Position numbers and translations under genes: made by a program
From: Pseudomonadota bacterium
GTDB taxonomy: Bacteria; Pseudomonadota; Alphaproteobacteria; Caulobacterales; Caulobacteraceae
DNA: 36,603 nt
NCBI GenBank assembly: GCA_021808285.1
Contig: JAKBBV010000027.1
Span: forward strand, 1-36,603
Direction: 5' to 3'
Notes under the pieces: model-generated
Seen by the model: the letters and a program-made list of their open reading frames with translations, nothing else
Told to the model about the DNA's origin: nothing
The model's database searches: none
Shown: one piece after another, positions 24,291 through 33,455 of the stretch
Position numbering within the stretch: the first letter of the stretch is position 1
Layout of the letters: the number at the start of each line of letters is the position of its first letter

Positions 24291-25174
24291 GCGAGAGCTC
24301 CGGCTTCGTCCATGGCCTCCAGAATCGGGGCATGAGCGCTCGACGCGCATGGGGCGATAGGCAGCCGCACGTCTTCATGGCAAAGCCCGAGGCGCGAGAG
24401 AGCGAATTTTGTTGGGGCCGGCGAGGCGTCAAGAAATAGGGCCTTGTGCAGGCGGATCAGTCGGTCTTGCAACCGCCGCGCGGTCGCGTAGTCCCCAGCC
24501 AGGCACGCTTCGTACATCTCCGCGCAGGGCCGAGGGGCGACATTGGAGGTCACGGAAATGCAGCCATGGCCGCCATGAGCCATATAGCCAAGACCGCTCG
24601 GGTCGTCCCCCGAAAGCAACGTCCAGGCCGCGCCGCAGAGCTTTCGCTGGATGCTTGGCCGGGCCATGTCTCCTGTCGCATCCTTAACCCCCGCGATGTT
24701 CTGCAGCGCCGCCAGCCGGGCCAGCGTGTCGTTGGAAATATCGACACCAGTGCGTGACGGGACATTGTAGACAATGATCGGCACAGGCGCATTCCGGGCC
24801 AGGACCTCATAGTGTTGATACAGACCTTCCTGACTGGGTCTGTTGTAGTAGGGGGTGACAACGAGGGCTGCATCGGCGCCGCAATCCCCCGCATGGCGTA
24901 GGAAGTCCAGGGCCTCGCCGGTCGCATTCGAGCCCGCTCCCGCGATGACCGGCACCCGGCCTCGAGCCGTCTCGACACACAAACTGACGACGCGCCGATG
25001 CTCCTCGTGGCTCAGAGTGGAGGTCTCCCCGGTGGTCCCAACCGGCACCAGCCCATGCACGCCGGCCTCAATCTGGCGTTCCACGAGGCGCGCAAAAGCC
25101 TCCTCATCCACCCGCCCCCCCTGAAACGGCGTGATCAGCGCCGTAAACACGCCTTTGAGTCGGTCTGTCATCAT
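24287..25174 (-). CDS. dapA: 4-hydroxy-tetrahydrodipicolinate synthase
   Basis: A 295-residue DapA, condensing pyruvate with aspartate semialdehyde at the branch point to lysine and diaminopimelate. The Schiff-base lysine is Lys164 in GVKDATGD, and catalytic Tyr136 lies in YNVPSRTGV. The GTTGETSTL and [13 protein letters not shown] segments are standard. Adjacent ATG codons at 25174 and 25171 could both start. It is coupled to smpB and divergent from the transglycosylase gene across about 40 bases. Confidence 0.96.
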   Translation of the reverse strand: MMTDRLKGVFTALITPFQGGRVDEEAFARLVERQIEAGVHGLVPVGTTGETSTLSHEEHRRVVSLCVETARGRVPVIAGAGSNATGEALDFLRHAGDCGADAALVVTPYYNRPSQEGLYQHYEVLARNAPVPIIVYNVPSRTGVDISNDTLARLAALQNIAGVKDATGDMARPSIQRKLCGAAWTLLSGDDPSGLGYMAHGGHGCISVTSNVAPRPCAEMYEACLAGDYATARRLQDRLIRLHKALFLDASPAPTKFALSRLGLCHEDVRLPIAPCASSAHAPILEAMDEAGALA

Positions 25175-25213
25175 TGCTGTTTCGGCGCCGGTTGAAGAAC
25201 GTTAAGAGGTATC

Positions 25214-27466
25214 GTGTTAACCTATTCCTTGAGCATAGGGATTCGGATAGGGACTCGGCAATTGGCCTGCGCGACAGAGGCAGAGCGACTCCGAGGGCTC
25301 CATGCCCTCAGAACCCTGGCCGCGCTTAGCGCCCTCGCGGTTTCGACCGCAGCAGGATCGGCCATGTCTGCGGTGCAGACCGCGCCCGACTCCACAGGCC
25401 TCTCGGCCTCGATCCCCATCCGTTCGGAGCGGGTCCCTTCTGAGCCAGCCCTTCGCGCCCCCGGCCCGGTTGTGACCGCAGGGGTCTGGAGCTTGGCGCC
25501 GGGGCAGGACGTTCAGGCCTTTGCCGATGCGATCCGGGCGAGCCGCACCGCGGACGCCACGCGACTGAGACAGATCCAAGCCGCGACGGCGGATCCCTTG
25601 GCCCGGCGTTTCGCACTCTGGCAACTCGCCGACACCATGCCAGACGCCCTGACCTGGCCGGAGGCCGACCTTGCCCAGTCAGAGCTCGGCGACTGGCCGC
25701 GCAGGGATCGTCGAGAAAAGGCTGCTGAACGCCTGCTTGATCGCTCTGGCCTGCCGGCTTCCCAGGTCATCGCCTGGTTCGGAGCCAGGCCCCCCTCCAC
25801 CCTGGAGGGCGCCGCCAGTCTCGCTGACGCCCTGCGCGCCACTGGCAAGACCGACGCCGCCGCCGCGACGCTGCGCGCGGCGTGGCGAAGTCTGCCCGGG
25901 GATGCGCCTTTGCAGCAAATGATCCTGACGCGGTTCCCCAACCTCCTGACGAGCGATGACGACGCCGCACGCGTCGATGTCCTCCTTTATGGTTCAGATG
26001 AAACCGCCGCCGAGGCCCTGCTGCCGCTGATTTCTCCCGAACGAGCGGCGGTTGTTCGGGCCAGACTTGCCCTGCGCCACAACGATCCTGACGCTCAGGT
26101 CCTGATCGCTGCCTTGCCGCCGGCCGACCAAAGCGATCCTGGCTTGATCTATGAGCGCCTCCTGAAGCTCAGCGAAGCGGGAGACACCCAGGGAGAACTG
26201 GCTCTCGTCGGTTACCTGGCGCCGGTACTGCCCTCAGAGCCTGCGGCGGAGAAATTGTGGCGTCACGGGCGATTGGTCGTCGAGGCGCTGGAAGCGGGTA
26301 ACGCACGGGAAGCCTATATCGCGGCGAGCCATTCAGGCCTCAAGTCGGGAGCGCCTGCAGCGGAGGCGGAGTTCTACGCCGGCTGGATTGCCCTCACACG
26401 CCTGAACGACCCTCAGGAGGCGGATCGGCGGTTTCATCTCCTTGAACAGATGAGCAACTCGCCAATCACCCAAGCACGGGCGCTGTACTGGAGGGGTCGC
26501 GCCGCGGACGCGGAGGGCGATCCTGTCGGCGCACAGCTTTTCTATGCCCAGGCGGCGCGTTTCCCGACAACCTTCTACGGCCAGATGGGAGCGGCGCGTG
26601 CGGGCTTCACATCCCTCAATATCGGAGGTGACCCGCAGATCACGCCCAAGGATCGCGAGGTGTTCGAGGCCCGGGATCCGGTTCGTGTCGCCCATGTGCT
26701 CGCCAGCCTCGGAGAGCGCGATCTCTGGCGCACCTTTGTCGTCAGTCTGTCCGAGACGCTTCCAGATACAGTCAGTGAGGCGCAATTGGTCGACATCGCC
26801 CAGGCTGAAGGAGAGCCCTCTCTGGCCATGCGTGTGGTGCGGAACGGCGCCAAACGTGGAATGATCCTTCCAGATCGGGGGTATCCGGTGAGGTCGGCGC
26901 CTTCCGGCGTGACAGATGCGCCCGAGACGGCCCTCGTCCTGAGCGTCACCCGGCAGGAAAGTAGCTTCAACCCATCAGCGCGCTCCGGCGCAGGGGCGTT
27001 GGGCATGATGCAATTGCTGCCCTCGACAGCGCGAAGCGTCGCGCGCCGCGAGGGGCTGGGCTGGGGTCGGCTGGAAGACCCCGACTTCAACATGCGCGTG
27101 GGCGCCGCCTACCTCGGCCAACTCGTCAACACCTTCAGCGGCTCCTATCTCCTGGCCGCGGCGGCCTACAACGCAGGTCCAGGCAGGCCGGCTCAATGGA
27201 CGAGCCTTTGCGGCGATCCGCGGAACGCCAATGACGACCCGCTCGATTTCATCGAATGCATCCCGTTCTCGGAAACCCGTGACTACGTCATGCGGGTGTT
27301 GGAAGGAACTGAGGTCTATCGGGCGCGCCTTAACGGCGGTTCCGCCCCCCTGGAACTCGCCGCAGACCTGAGACGCGGCGGTTACGGCGCGACATCTATG
27401 TCGCAGACGGGGGTGGGTTCGACGATAACCACAGATGGACTATCGACCGACGCCGCAACTCATTGA
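25214..27466 (+). CDS. soluble lytic murein transglycosylase (Slt70-like)
   Basis: A 750-residue periplasmic enzyme that cleaves peptidoglycan with formation of 1,6-anhydro-muramic acid. After a signal-like hydrophobic stretch (about residues 33-50) comes a long alpha-helical superhelix made of repeats (about 90-540). The C-terminal SLT catalytic domain follows, with the acid Glu in SVTRQESSFNPSARSGAGALG, then MQLLPSTARS and AAAAYNAGPGRPAQW. The GTG 25214 start has AAGAGG close before it. It would give a 30-residue N-terminal extension before the signal; TTG 25229 or 25262 are alternatives. It is divergent from dapA and followed by 159 bases of apparently empty DNA. Confidence 0.93.
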   Translation: MLTYSLSIGIRIGTRQLACATEAERLRGLHALRTLAALSALAVSTAAGSAMSAVQTAPDSTGLSASIPIRSERVPSEPALRAPGPVVTAGVWSLAPGQDVQAFADAIRASRTADATRLRQIQAATADPLARRFALWQLADTMPDALTWPEADLAQSELGDWPRRDRREKAAERLLDRSGLPASQVIAWFGARPPSTLEGAASLADALRATGKTDAAAATLRAAWRSLPGDAPLQQMILTRFPNLLTSDDDAARVDVLLYGSDETAAEALLPLISPERAAVVRARLALRHNDPDAQVLIAALPPADQSDPGLIYERLLKLSEAGDTQGELALVGYLAPVLPSEPAAEKLWRHGRLVVEALEAGNAREAYIAASHSGLKSGAPAAEAEFYAGWIALTRLNDPQEADRRFHLLEQMSNSPITQARALYWRGRAADAEGDPVGAQLFYAQAARFPTTFYGQMGAARAGFTSLNIGGDPQITPKDREVFEARDPVRVAHVLASLGERDLWRTFVVSLSETLPDTVSEAQLVDIAQAEGEPSLAMRVVRNGAKRGMILPDRGYPVRSAPSGVTDAPETALVLSVTRQESSFNPSARSGAGALGMMQLLPSTARSVARREGLGWGRLEDPDFNMRVGAAYLGQLVNTFSGSYLLAAAAYNAGPGRPAQWTSLCGDPRNANDDPLDFIECIPFSETRDYVMRVLEGTEVYRARLNGGSAPLELAADLRRGGYGATSMSQTGVGSTITTDGLSTDAATH

Positions 27467-27625
27467 GGTCCATCGGCTCTTGCGCATCGGCGAATGCCGA
27501 GGCACAGGCCTTGAGACTAGGTCGGCGGCGCGGCGTGTCGAATCCAGACTCACACGCGTACGCCAGAACTGACGATCTTCTTCGTTTCAGGCTCGCGCGC
27601 TGAAGGCGACGGCGGGCGGCCCAGA

Positions 27626-28279
27626 TCAGTCGGAGACCAGGCCAAACAACAGCCCATCCACGACCAAACGAGACTGAATTTCGATTGAGCCCCACTCCAG
27701 ATCCGGCTTGGTGATGATCAGAGACGCCAGCCCATGGCAGGCCGCCCAGAGCGCGCGATGAACTGTCTCGGGGTCGCCGGTCTTCAACCGCCCTTCAGCT
27801 GCGATCTCGCGGACAACCGCCAGAAATCGCTCGGAGGCGCGCTGGCCAAGCTCCCGGGTGACCTCGGAGCGGAGCGCTTGACCGGGTCGTGGAGTAGAGC
27901 AGAACACCAGCCTGTAAGCATTGGGATTCCGAAGCGCAAAATCCACATAAGCGCGCAGCATCCGACGCGTGCGTTCAACCGCATCCAAAGGCATGCGGGC
28001 AATCTTGGAGTTGAGCTCGAAGAGTTCCTCAAGCGCAGCACAACAAATCTCGTTGAGGATATCGTCCTTGTCTCGAAAATGCATGTAAAGACAGGTAGAC
28101 GAAACGCCGACTTCATCGGCGATTTTTCGAATTGTGGCGCCCTCATACCCTTCCGCGACAAAGATACGCTCGGCGGCGCGAAGAATCTCAGCGCGCCGTA
28201 GGTGGCCATCGCCCTTGGCCTTCCGCGCTGACCGCGAGGGGGCCATGGCTACGGACTGGAGCTGTTCCGGGTCGATCAT
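27626..28279 (-). CDS. TetR/AcrR family transcriptional regulator (WHG-type C-terminal domain)
   Basis: A repressor-type protein of about 217 residues. The helix-turn-helix is clear: AEILRAAERIFVAEGYEGATIRKIADEVGVSSTCLYMHFRDKDDILNEI. The C-terminal ligand domain carries ALRNPNAYRLVFCS and WAACHGLASLI, as in the WHG (TetR_C_33) subgroup. The start is ATG 28279 or ATG 28246; a TTG further up at 28315 seems unlikely, and none has a good ribosome site. It is divergent from the RNA methyltransferase genes with an inverted repeat between them, so autoregulation and control of that operon are plausible. The ligand is unknown. Confidence 0.9.
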   Translation of the reverse strand: MIDPEQLQSVAMAPSRSARKAKGDGHLRRAEILRAAERIFVAEGYEGATIRKIADEVGVSSTCLYMHFRDKDDILNEICCAALEELFELNSKIARMPLDAVERTRRMLRAYVDFALRNPNAYRLVFCSTPRPGQALRSEVTRELGQRASERFLAVVREIAAEGRLKTGDPETVHRALWAACHGLASLIITKPDLEWGSIEIQSRLVVDGLLFGLVSD

Positions 28280-28385
28280 GAGAAGATGATAGGAGTGCTT
28301 TTCAGTCTGGGGCAAGTCTGACGGCGACGCGGAATGAGTTTTAGCCCCTCGGGCAGATCAGTCATATCCTTTGGATTCCGCTGAA

Positions 28386-28413
28386 TGAACCTCGGCCCCG
28401 CTCTTGAGGTTCA
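28386..28413. promoter_or_regulatory. 8-base inverted repeat between tetR and the methyltransferase operon
   Basis: TGAACCTC (28386-28393) and GAGGTTCA (28406-28413) are perfect inverted arms around a 12-base GC-rich spacer. The site lies about 110 bases before the regulator's start and about 80 before the methyltransferase ATG. It could be a TetR-family operator. A transcription terminator is less likely, since no T run follows and no gene ends nearby. Confidence 0.4.
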
Positions 28414-28491
28414 ATCTGAGCCATGGGAACGGAGAGTGTGAGGCTGATATGGAGCCCTGATCTTCCCCTCCCATGGTCCAACACAAATCTG

Positions 28492-29400
28492 ATGACAGAG
28501 CCTAAGGCCCCTCCTATCTCCCCTCGCCCACTCGCGCTCCGCTCCGGCCCCTGGCCCGACTACGAGCTGCTAGATAGCGGCGAAGGACGCAAACTGGAGC
28601 GTTTCGGCGAGGTGCGTCTGGTGCGCCCGGAACCACAGGCGATGTGGCGTCCTTCCCTCCCCCGCATTGCCTGGTCGTCCGCTGATGCCGTCTTCGAAGG
28701 CGCGGAGGAGGACGAACGCGGCAAATGGCGGCGCGCGCAAGGTCTGCCCGAAGCCTGGACGCTGCGATGGGGTAAGGTCGCATTCGAGACCCGATTGACC
28801 GCCTTTCGCCATGTCGGCGTCTTCCCCGAACAGGCCGCCAACTGGGAATGGATCGCGGAGACCCTCGGCGACGGACAGGCCGGCGCTCGGGTGCTCAACC
28901 TGTTTGGCTATACAGGCGTCGCCAGCCTGGTGGCCGCCTCGGTGGGCGCGGAAGTGACGCACGTTGACGCCTCGCGCAAGTCCGTCGCCTGGGCCCGGGA
29001 CAATTCACGCCTGTCCGGTTTGGAAACCGCGCCGATGAGATGGGTGACGGAGGATGCCCGGGCCTATGCGCGCCGCGAGATGCGCCGAGGCAGTCGCTAT
29101 ACCGGGGTCATTCTCGATCCGCCAAAATATGGCCGCGGCCCCGATGGGGAGGTCTGGAGGCTCTACGACGACCTGTCCGATCTCTTGCAGCACTGCGCAG
29201 CCGTTCTGGCGGACGACGCGCGCTTCGTCCTCGTCAACGCCTATTCCGAACGACTGACAGGTCTCGCCCTTGCCGGTCTGCTCGCCCAAGCCATGGTCGG
29301 ACGGGGGGGCGTCGTCGACTGGGGGGAACTGGTTCTGATGGAGCGGGCGCAACAGAGGGGTGTGGGGATGTCTTTCTTCGCCCGCTGGAGACGTCGGTGA
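28492..29400 (+). CDS. class I SAM-dependent methyltransferase (RlmI/RlmL-like RNA methyltransferase)
   Basis: A protein of about 302 residues of the COG1092 type, expected to methylate cytosine in 23S rRNA. SAM-binding motif I is RVLNLFGYTGVASLVAASVGA, followed by the acidic turn VTHVDASRKSVAWARDN. The catalytic loop is VILDPPKYGRG, and the C-terminal strand is ARFVLVNAYS. Compared with RlmI it lacks the N-terminal PUA domain. ATG 28492 was chosen because family members begin near the following Pro-rich stretch; ATG 28423 in the same frame is possible. The stop overlaps the next gene as GTGA. Confidence 0.85.
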   Translation: MTEPKAPPISPRPLALRSGPWPDYELLDSGEGRKLERFGEVRLVRPEPQAMWRPSLPRIAWSSADAVFEGAEEDERGKWRRAQGLPEAWTLRWGKVAFETRLTAFRHVGVFPEQAANWEWIAETLGDGQAGARVLNLFGYTGVASLVAASVGAEVTHVDASRKSVAWARDNSRLSGLETAPMRWVTEDARAYARREMRRGSRYTGVILDPPKYGRGPDGEVWRLYDDLSDLLQHCAAVLADDARFVLVNAYSERLTGLALAGLLAQAMVGRGGVVDWGELVLMERAQQRGVGMSFFARWRRR

Positions 29401-30194
29401 GCGTCCGTCAGATAACCTCGCTAACCAACGCCACTGTGAAGGCCGTCCGCGCCCTGCACCAACGCCGGGAGCGCCAGCAGACAGGTCTTTTTCTCGTCGA
29501 AGGCCTACGAAGCGTGTCCGAGGCCGTGGATCTGGGTCAAAGACCGGAGATTCTTCTGTTTGGCGGACGGGTCGCCGATCACCCCAGGCTTGAGTCTGTC
29601 GCCCGCTTGGCCCGCGACGCGATCGAGGTCAGCGAGGACATTCTCGCGAAGGTCTCCCGACGGGATAATCCGCAAACGGTAATTGGCGTCTTCAGGCAGA
29701 CCCGGCGCCAGCTTCTGGAGGTCGACCCGCACAGCGCGGACCTCTGGGTGGGACTCGAGCAGGTCAGGGATCCCGGAAATCTCGGAACGATCGTACGGAC
29801 GGCCGACGCCGCCGGTCTCGGCGGGGTCATTTTGATCGGGGAGTGCTGTGACGCCTTTTCGGTCGAGGCCGTGCGCGCGACAATGGGATCGATCTTCGCA
29901 ATCCCGATCATCGAGACGTCTCTGGAGGCGTTTCTGCGTTGGCGATCGGCGTGGCCGGGCGCCGTCGTTGGGGCGCATCTGCGGGCGACCACCGACTTCC
30001 GCGCCCACCCTTACCGCGCGCCGACCCTCATTCTGATGGGCAATGAGCAGGCTGGACTGAGCGAAGAGGCGACGTCCGCCTGTGACGTCTGCGTGAGAAT
30101 CCCCATGCGGGGTCGAGCTGACAGCCTGAACCTGGCGGTGGCGACTGGCGTTTTGGTGTTCGCTGCATCGTCCAGCCTGGAGTCACCCCTATGA
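29397..30194 (+). CDS. SpoU/TrmH-family RNA 2'-O-methyltransferase
   Basis: A 265-residue SPOUT (knotted) methyltransferase of the TrmH family, probably acting on ribose in tRNA or rRNA. The N-terminal substrate-binding segment has VKAVRALHQRRERQQTGLFLVEG. The knot motifs are QVRDPGNLGTIVRTADAAG, LILMGNEQAGLS and IPMRGRADSLNLAVATG. GTG 29397 is chosen because it overlaps the preceding stop and matches the normal family length; the frame further upstream is a reading through the previous gene. The stop overlaps the PIG-L start as ATGA. Confidence 0.92.
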   Translation: MSVRQITSLTNATVKAVRALHQRRERQQTGLFLVEGLRSVSEAVDLGQRPEILLFGGRVADHPRLESVARLARDAIEVSEDILAKVSRRDNPQTVIGVFRQTRRQLLEVDPHSADLWVGLEQVRDPGNLGTIVRTADAAGLGGVILIGECCDAFSVEAVRATMGSIFAIPIIETSLEAFLRWRSAWPGAVVGAHLRATTDFRAHPYRAPTLILMGNEQAGLSEEATSACDVCVRIPMRGRADSLNLAVATGVLVFAASSSLESPL

Positions 30195-30946
30195 GCCCCC
30201 AGATTCTGGCCCTGCATGCCCACCCCGATGATCTGGAGACTCTGGCGGCAGGGGCGCTGGCGCTCCTTGCGAAGGACGGTGCTCAGATCACCATGGCCAC
30301 CCTCACAGCCGGCGAATGCGGCGCCATCTCCAAGGATCGTGAAAGGACTGCTGCGACGCGCCGCGCGGAGGCCCAGGAGGCGGCGGCTCTGATCGGGGCG
30401 CGGTATATCTGCCTGGGCGAACCTGATCTGGGGGTCTTCAGCGACGATCGCACGCGACGTCGGGTGGTTGATCTTATCCGAGAGGTCCGGCCCGACATCG
30501 TCATGGCCTCCCCGCCGCAAGATTATCACCCCGATCATGAGGCTACCGGCGTTCTGGCTCGCGATGCCTGTTTCGCCGCCTCGGTTCCCGGATATGACGC
30601 GGGCGAGCATGTCCCCCTCACAACGATCCCGCACCTTTACTGGATCGCGCCGATGAGCGGCGGCATAGGAAAGGTTCGAGGCGACTTGGGGGAGTTTGTC
30701 GTCGACATCTCCAACGTCATCGAGGTGAAACGCCGGATGCTGAGCGCCCATCGGAGCCAGGCTGAGTGGCTTCAGCAACAACACGGGATCATCGACTTTA
30801 TCGCCACTATGGAAGCCGAAAGCCGACGCACAGGACAGGCCGTCGGCGTGACCTACGCCGAGACCTACCGCCAATATCGGGGTCATCCGTTCCCGCGCTC
30901 GCCGCGGCTGCAGGAGCTATTGAAGAGCCAGCTCAGAGCGATCTGA
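30191..30946 (+). CDS. PIG-L (LmbE) family deacetylase
   Basis: A 251-residue zinc-dependent N-deacetylase of the PIG-L/LmbE family, which removes acetyl groups from sugar-linked amines such as GlcNAc conjugates. The zinc-site motifs are HAHPDDLE (His11, Asp13, Asp14) and YHPDHEATG (His113, Asp115, His116). A third His for metal binding probably lies in AHRSQ near residue 185. ATG 30191 overlaps the methyltransferase stop. It is followed 59 bases later by a class III aminotransferase, a pairing suggestive of amino-sugar metabolism. The true substrate is not known. Confidence 0.9.
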   Translation: MSPQILALHAHPDDLETLAAGALALLAKDGAQITMATLTAGECGAISKDRERTAATRRAEAQEAAALIGARYICLGEPDLGVFSDDRTRRRVVDLIREVRPDIVMASPPQDYHPDHEATGVLARDACFAASVPGYDAGEHVPLTTIPHLYWIAPMSGGIGKVRGDLGEFVVDISNVIEVKRRMLSAHRSQAEWLQQQHGIIDFIATMEAESRRTGQAVGVTYAETYRQYRGHPFPRSPRLQELLKSQLRAI

Positions 30947-31005
30947 AAGCTCTTTCGCCCTTCCGATGCGACGCTATTGTGAATATCGAAGTGAGGAGAT
31001 GTCGC

Positions 31006-32271
31006 ATGTCCGCAGGCGCCCTGGATCGTCAATGGCGCGAACGCGCCGACGCCGTCATTCCTGGCGGCATGTATGGGCATCAGTCCACGAGGCTGTTGCC
31101 GGATAGCTACCCTCAGTTTTTCAGTCGCGCCAAGGGGGCCCGGCTATGGGACGCTGATGGTCGCCCTCTCCTGGATTTCATGTGCGCCTATGGGCCAAAT
31201 CTCATGGGCTATGGCGATGAGGAGATCGACTCCGCATTCGTGGATCAGCTCCGCCGTGGTGATACCCTGACCGGGCCCACACCGTTGATGGTTGAGTTGG
31301 CGGAGCGCTTCGTGCGCTTGGTGGGCCATGCCGACTGGGCGATGTTCTGCAAGAATGGCGGCGACGCAACCCAGATGGCGTTGATGGTCGCGCGCGCCCA
31401 CACCCGGCGAAAGACAATCATTATCGCAAGGGGAGCTTATCATGGCGCCAATCCCTGGTGTCAGACGCGCACGGCGGGCGTCACGCCTGGGGACAAGGCC
31501 TACCAGATCCTGTGCGATTACAATGATGTCTCCAGCCTTGAGGCGGCGGCGGAGCAGGCGGGAGATGACCTCGCGGCCATCTTTGCGGCCCCGTTGAAGC
31601 ACGACGCTTTCGTCGATCAGGCCCTGCCGGATCCAGCCTATGCTCAAAAGGCGCGCGATATCTGCGATCGCACCGGCGCTCTGCTCGTCGTGGATGACGT
31701 CCGCGCGGGTCTACGCGTGGCGCGAGACTGCAGTTGGGCCACTGTCGGTGTGTCTCCGGACTTATCGAGCTGGGGCAAGTGTTTCGCCAATGGTCACCCC
31801 ATCTCCGCGCTTTTGGGGTCCGACAAGGCGCGCAAAGCGGCCTCGGCGATCTACGCGACCGGCTCGTTCTGGTTTCAGGCCGCGCCCATGGCCGCAGCCC
31901 TGGCGACGCTGAATCGGGTCGAAACCTCGACCTATCTGGAAGATATGATGTCGCTCGGAGAGCATCTGCGCTCGGGGCTCGCGGAACGCGCGGAGGCTCA
32001 CGGCCTCGGCATCCGCCAGAGCGGACCGGTGACAATGCCCTTGGTGCTGTTCGAGGACGACCCCGACCTGCGGCTAGGCTTCGCCTGGTGCTCTCAAATG
32101 CTGTCGCGGGGCATCTATCTTCACCCATGGCACAACATGTTCCTGTGCGCGGCCATGACTGAGACGGACATCTCCTCCGCCTTGGATGCCGCGGACCAAT
32201 CATTCCGGGCGGTGAAGCAGGATCCGCGATCGACTGAGGTGAACTCGAAACTGAGCTTCCTTCTCGCGTGA
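31006..32271 (+). CDS. class III PLP-dependent aminotransferase (glutamate-1-semialdehyde aminomutase-like)
   Basis: A 421-residue PLP enzyme of the class III aminotransferase/aminomutase group. The Schiff-base lysine is Lys258 in SSWGKCFANGHP. The ring-N aspartate lies in LLVVDDVRAGLR (Asp230), where most relatives have DE. The substrate segment GAYHGANPWC and the N-terminal WDADGRPLLDFMCAYGPNLMG resemble glutamate-1-semialdehyde aminomutase. That enzyme is normally encoded elsewhere, and many sugar or keto-acid aminotransferases share this form. ATG 31006 has GAGGAG eight bases before it. The upstream PIG-L gene suggests action on an amino sugar or sugar-derived aldehyde, which is inferred. 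Confidence 0.88.
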   Translation: MSAGALDRQWRERADAVIPGGMYGHQSTRLLPDSYPQFFSRAKGARLWDADGRPLLDFMCAYGPNLMGYGDEEIDSAFVDQLRRGDTLTGPTPLMVELAERFVRLVGHADWAMFCKNGGDATQMALMVARAHTRRKTIIIARGAYHGANPWCQTRTAGVTPGDKAYQILCDYNDVSSLEAAAEQAGDDLAAIFAAPLKHDAFVDQALPDPAYAQKARDICDRTGALLVVDDVRAGLRVARDCSWATVGVSPDLSSWGKCFANGHPISALLGSDKARKAASAIYATGSFWFQAAPMAAALATLNRVETSTYLEDMMSLGEHLRSGLAERAEAHGLGIRQSGPVTMPLVLFEDDPDLRLGFAWCSQMLSRGIYLHPWHNMFLCAAMTETDISSALDAADQSFRAVKQDPRSTEVNSKLSFLLA

Positions 32272-32382
32272 TTACCCGCTGCGAGGGTTTCAACCGCATC
32301 AGAACGGTCCCGTCCCCGCGGTTCAGGCGTCACCCGAATGGGCCCGGGCTTAGGCAGGCTGCTGATGCCGTGCGGGGAGTTT

Positions 32383-32398
32383 GAGGGGCCTGCCCCTC
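32383..32398. terminator. short GC-rich hairpin after the aminotransferase gene
   Basis: GAGGGG and CCCCTC pair around a four-base CCTG loop, in the 200-base gap between the aminotransferase and galE. A T-run does not follow (the next bases are ACCATC), so Rho-independent termination would be weak. It may be only a chance hairpin. The rest of the gap shows no gene. Confidence 0.25.
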
Positions 32399-32471
32399 AC
32401 CATCAGGTTTGGTCCTGTCGGGCATTCGTTTATGACGACGCACGGTTTCACCGACGCCCCTGGAGTTTCAT

Positions 32472-33455
32472 TTGAGCAAGGTCCTGGTTACAGGCGGAGC
32501 CGGCTATATCGGCAGCCATGCGGTGTACGCGCTCCTGGACGCCGGGCGCGCACCTGTCGTTCTGGATAATCTGACGACAGGCTTCCGGGAGGCGATCCCT
32601 GACGGGGTCCCGCTCTATCAGGGCGATGTCGCGGACGCAGCGCTGGTGGGTCGCCTCCTCGCCAAGGAGTCGATATCGGCCGTCATGCACTTTGCCGGCA
32701 GCATCTCCGTTCCGGAGTCCGTTTCGGCGCCTGGAAAATATTACCGCAACAACACCTGCGCGACTCTAAGTCTCGCTCAGACCTGTATTGAGGCGGGAGT
32801 GCCTCGATTCATCTTTTCGTCCACCGCGTCCGTCTATGGCGAGGCCAAGGTGTGTCCCTGCGCCGAGGATCTCCCCCCTGCGCCGGTCAGCCCTTATGCC
32901 GCATCAAAATGGATGAGCGAGCAGATGCTTGGCGATCTCGGCCTGGCCCACCCAGGCTTCCGATCCGTCCGGTTGCGCTACTTTAATGTTGCAGGAGCTG
33001 ATCCGCTGGGACGAACGGGACAGCGCAACCCTGACGCGGCGGGACTGGTGAAGCTATCGGTCGAAACGGCGCTGGGTCGCCGGGACATCCTCGAAATCTT
33101 TGGCGACGACTACGCGACCAGGGACGGGACCTGCGAGCGCGATTATATCCACGTCAGTGACCTGGCGGACGCCCACCTTTCCGCACTCGCCTACCTCGAA
33201 AACGGTGGAGCGTCGACGACTCTCAATCTGGGTTACGGCCAGGGCTACACCGTGCTTGAGGTCATCGCCGCCCTGGAAGCGGTCCTTGGGCGTAAGCTCC
33301 GCACGCGCCGGGCCCCTCGGCGTCCCGGCGATCCCGCACGATATTTCTCCGACGTCAGACGCCTGCACGCCACCCTCAACTGGACGCCAAAACATGCGGA
33401 CATCCATGGGATTCTTCGCTCCGCCCTGAAATGGGCTGGCGCCTTGCCGTCCTGA
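32472..33455 (+). CDS. galE: UDP-glucose 4-epimerase
   Basis: A 327-residue short-chain-dehydrogenase-type epimerase interconverting UDP-glucose and UDP-galactose (or the N-acetyl forms). The NAD-binding motif is VTGGAGYIGSH. The catalytic region is FSSTASVYGEA with Tyr142 and Lys146 in SPYAASKWMSEQML. Conserved segments RLRYFNVAGADP, RDYIHVSDLADAH and a C-terminal LNWTPKHADI follow. TTG 32472 is the only start close to the fold and has GGAG seven bases before it. Whether it serves lipopolysaccharide, capsule or galactose use is not shown by the neighbours. Confidence 0.94.
   Translation: MSKVLVTGGAGYIGSHAVYALLDAGRAPVVLDNLTTGFREAIPDGVPLYQGDVADAALVGRLLAKESISAVMHFAGSISVPESVSAPGKYYRNNTCATLSLAQTCIEAGVPRFIFSSTASVYGEAKVCPCAEDLPPAPVSPYAASKWMSEQMLGDLGLAHPGFRSVRLRYFNVAGADPLGRTGQRNPDAAGLVKLSVETALGRRDILEIFGDDYATRDGTCERDYIHVSDLADAHLSALAYLENGGASTTLNLGYGQGYTVLEVIAALEAVLGRKLRTRRAPRRPGDPARYFSDVRRLHATLNWTPKHADIHGILRSALKWAGALPS

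Noticed and set aside
27467-27625. Gap after the transglycosylase searched for a small RNA or terminator
   Set aside because: Only short GC-rich pairings without a T run; nothing supportable.
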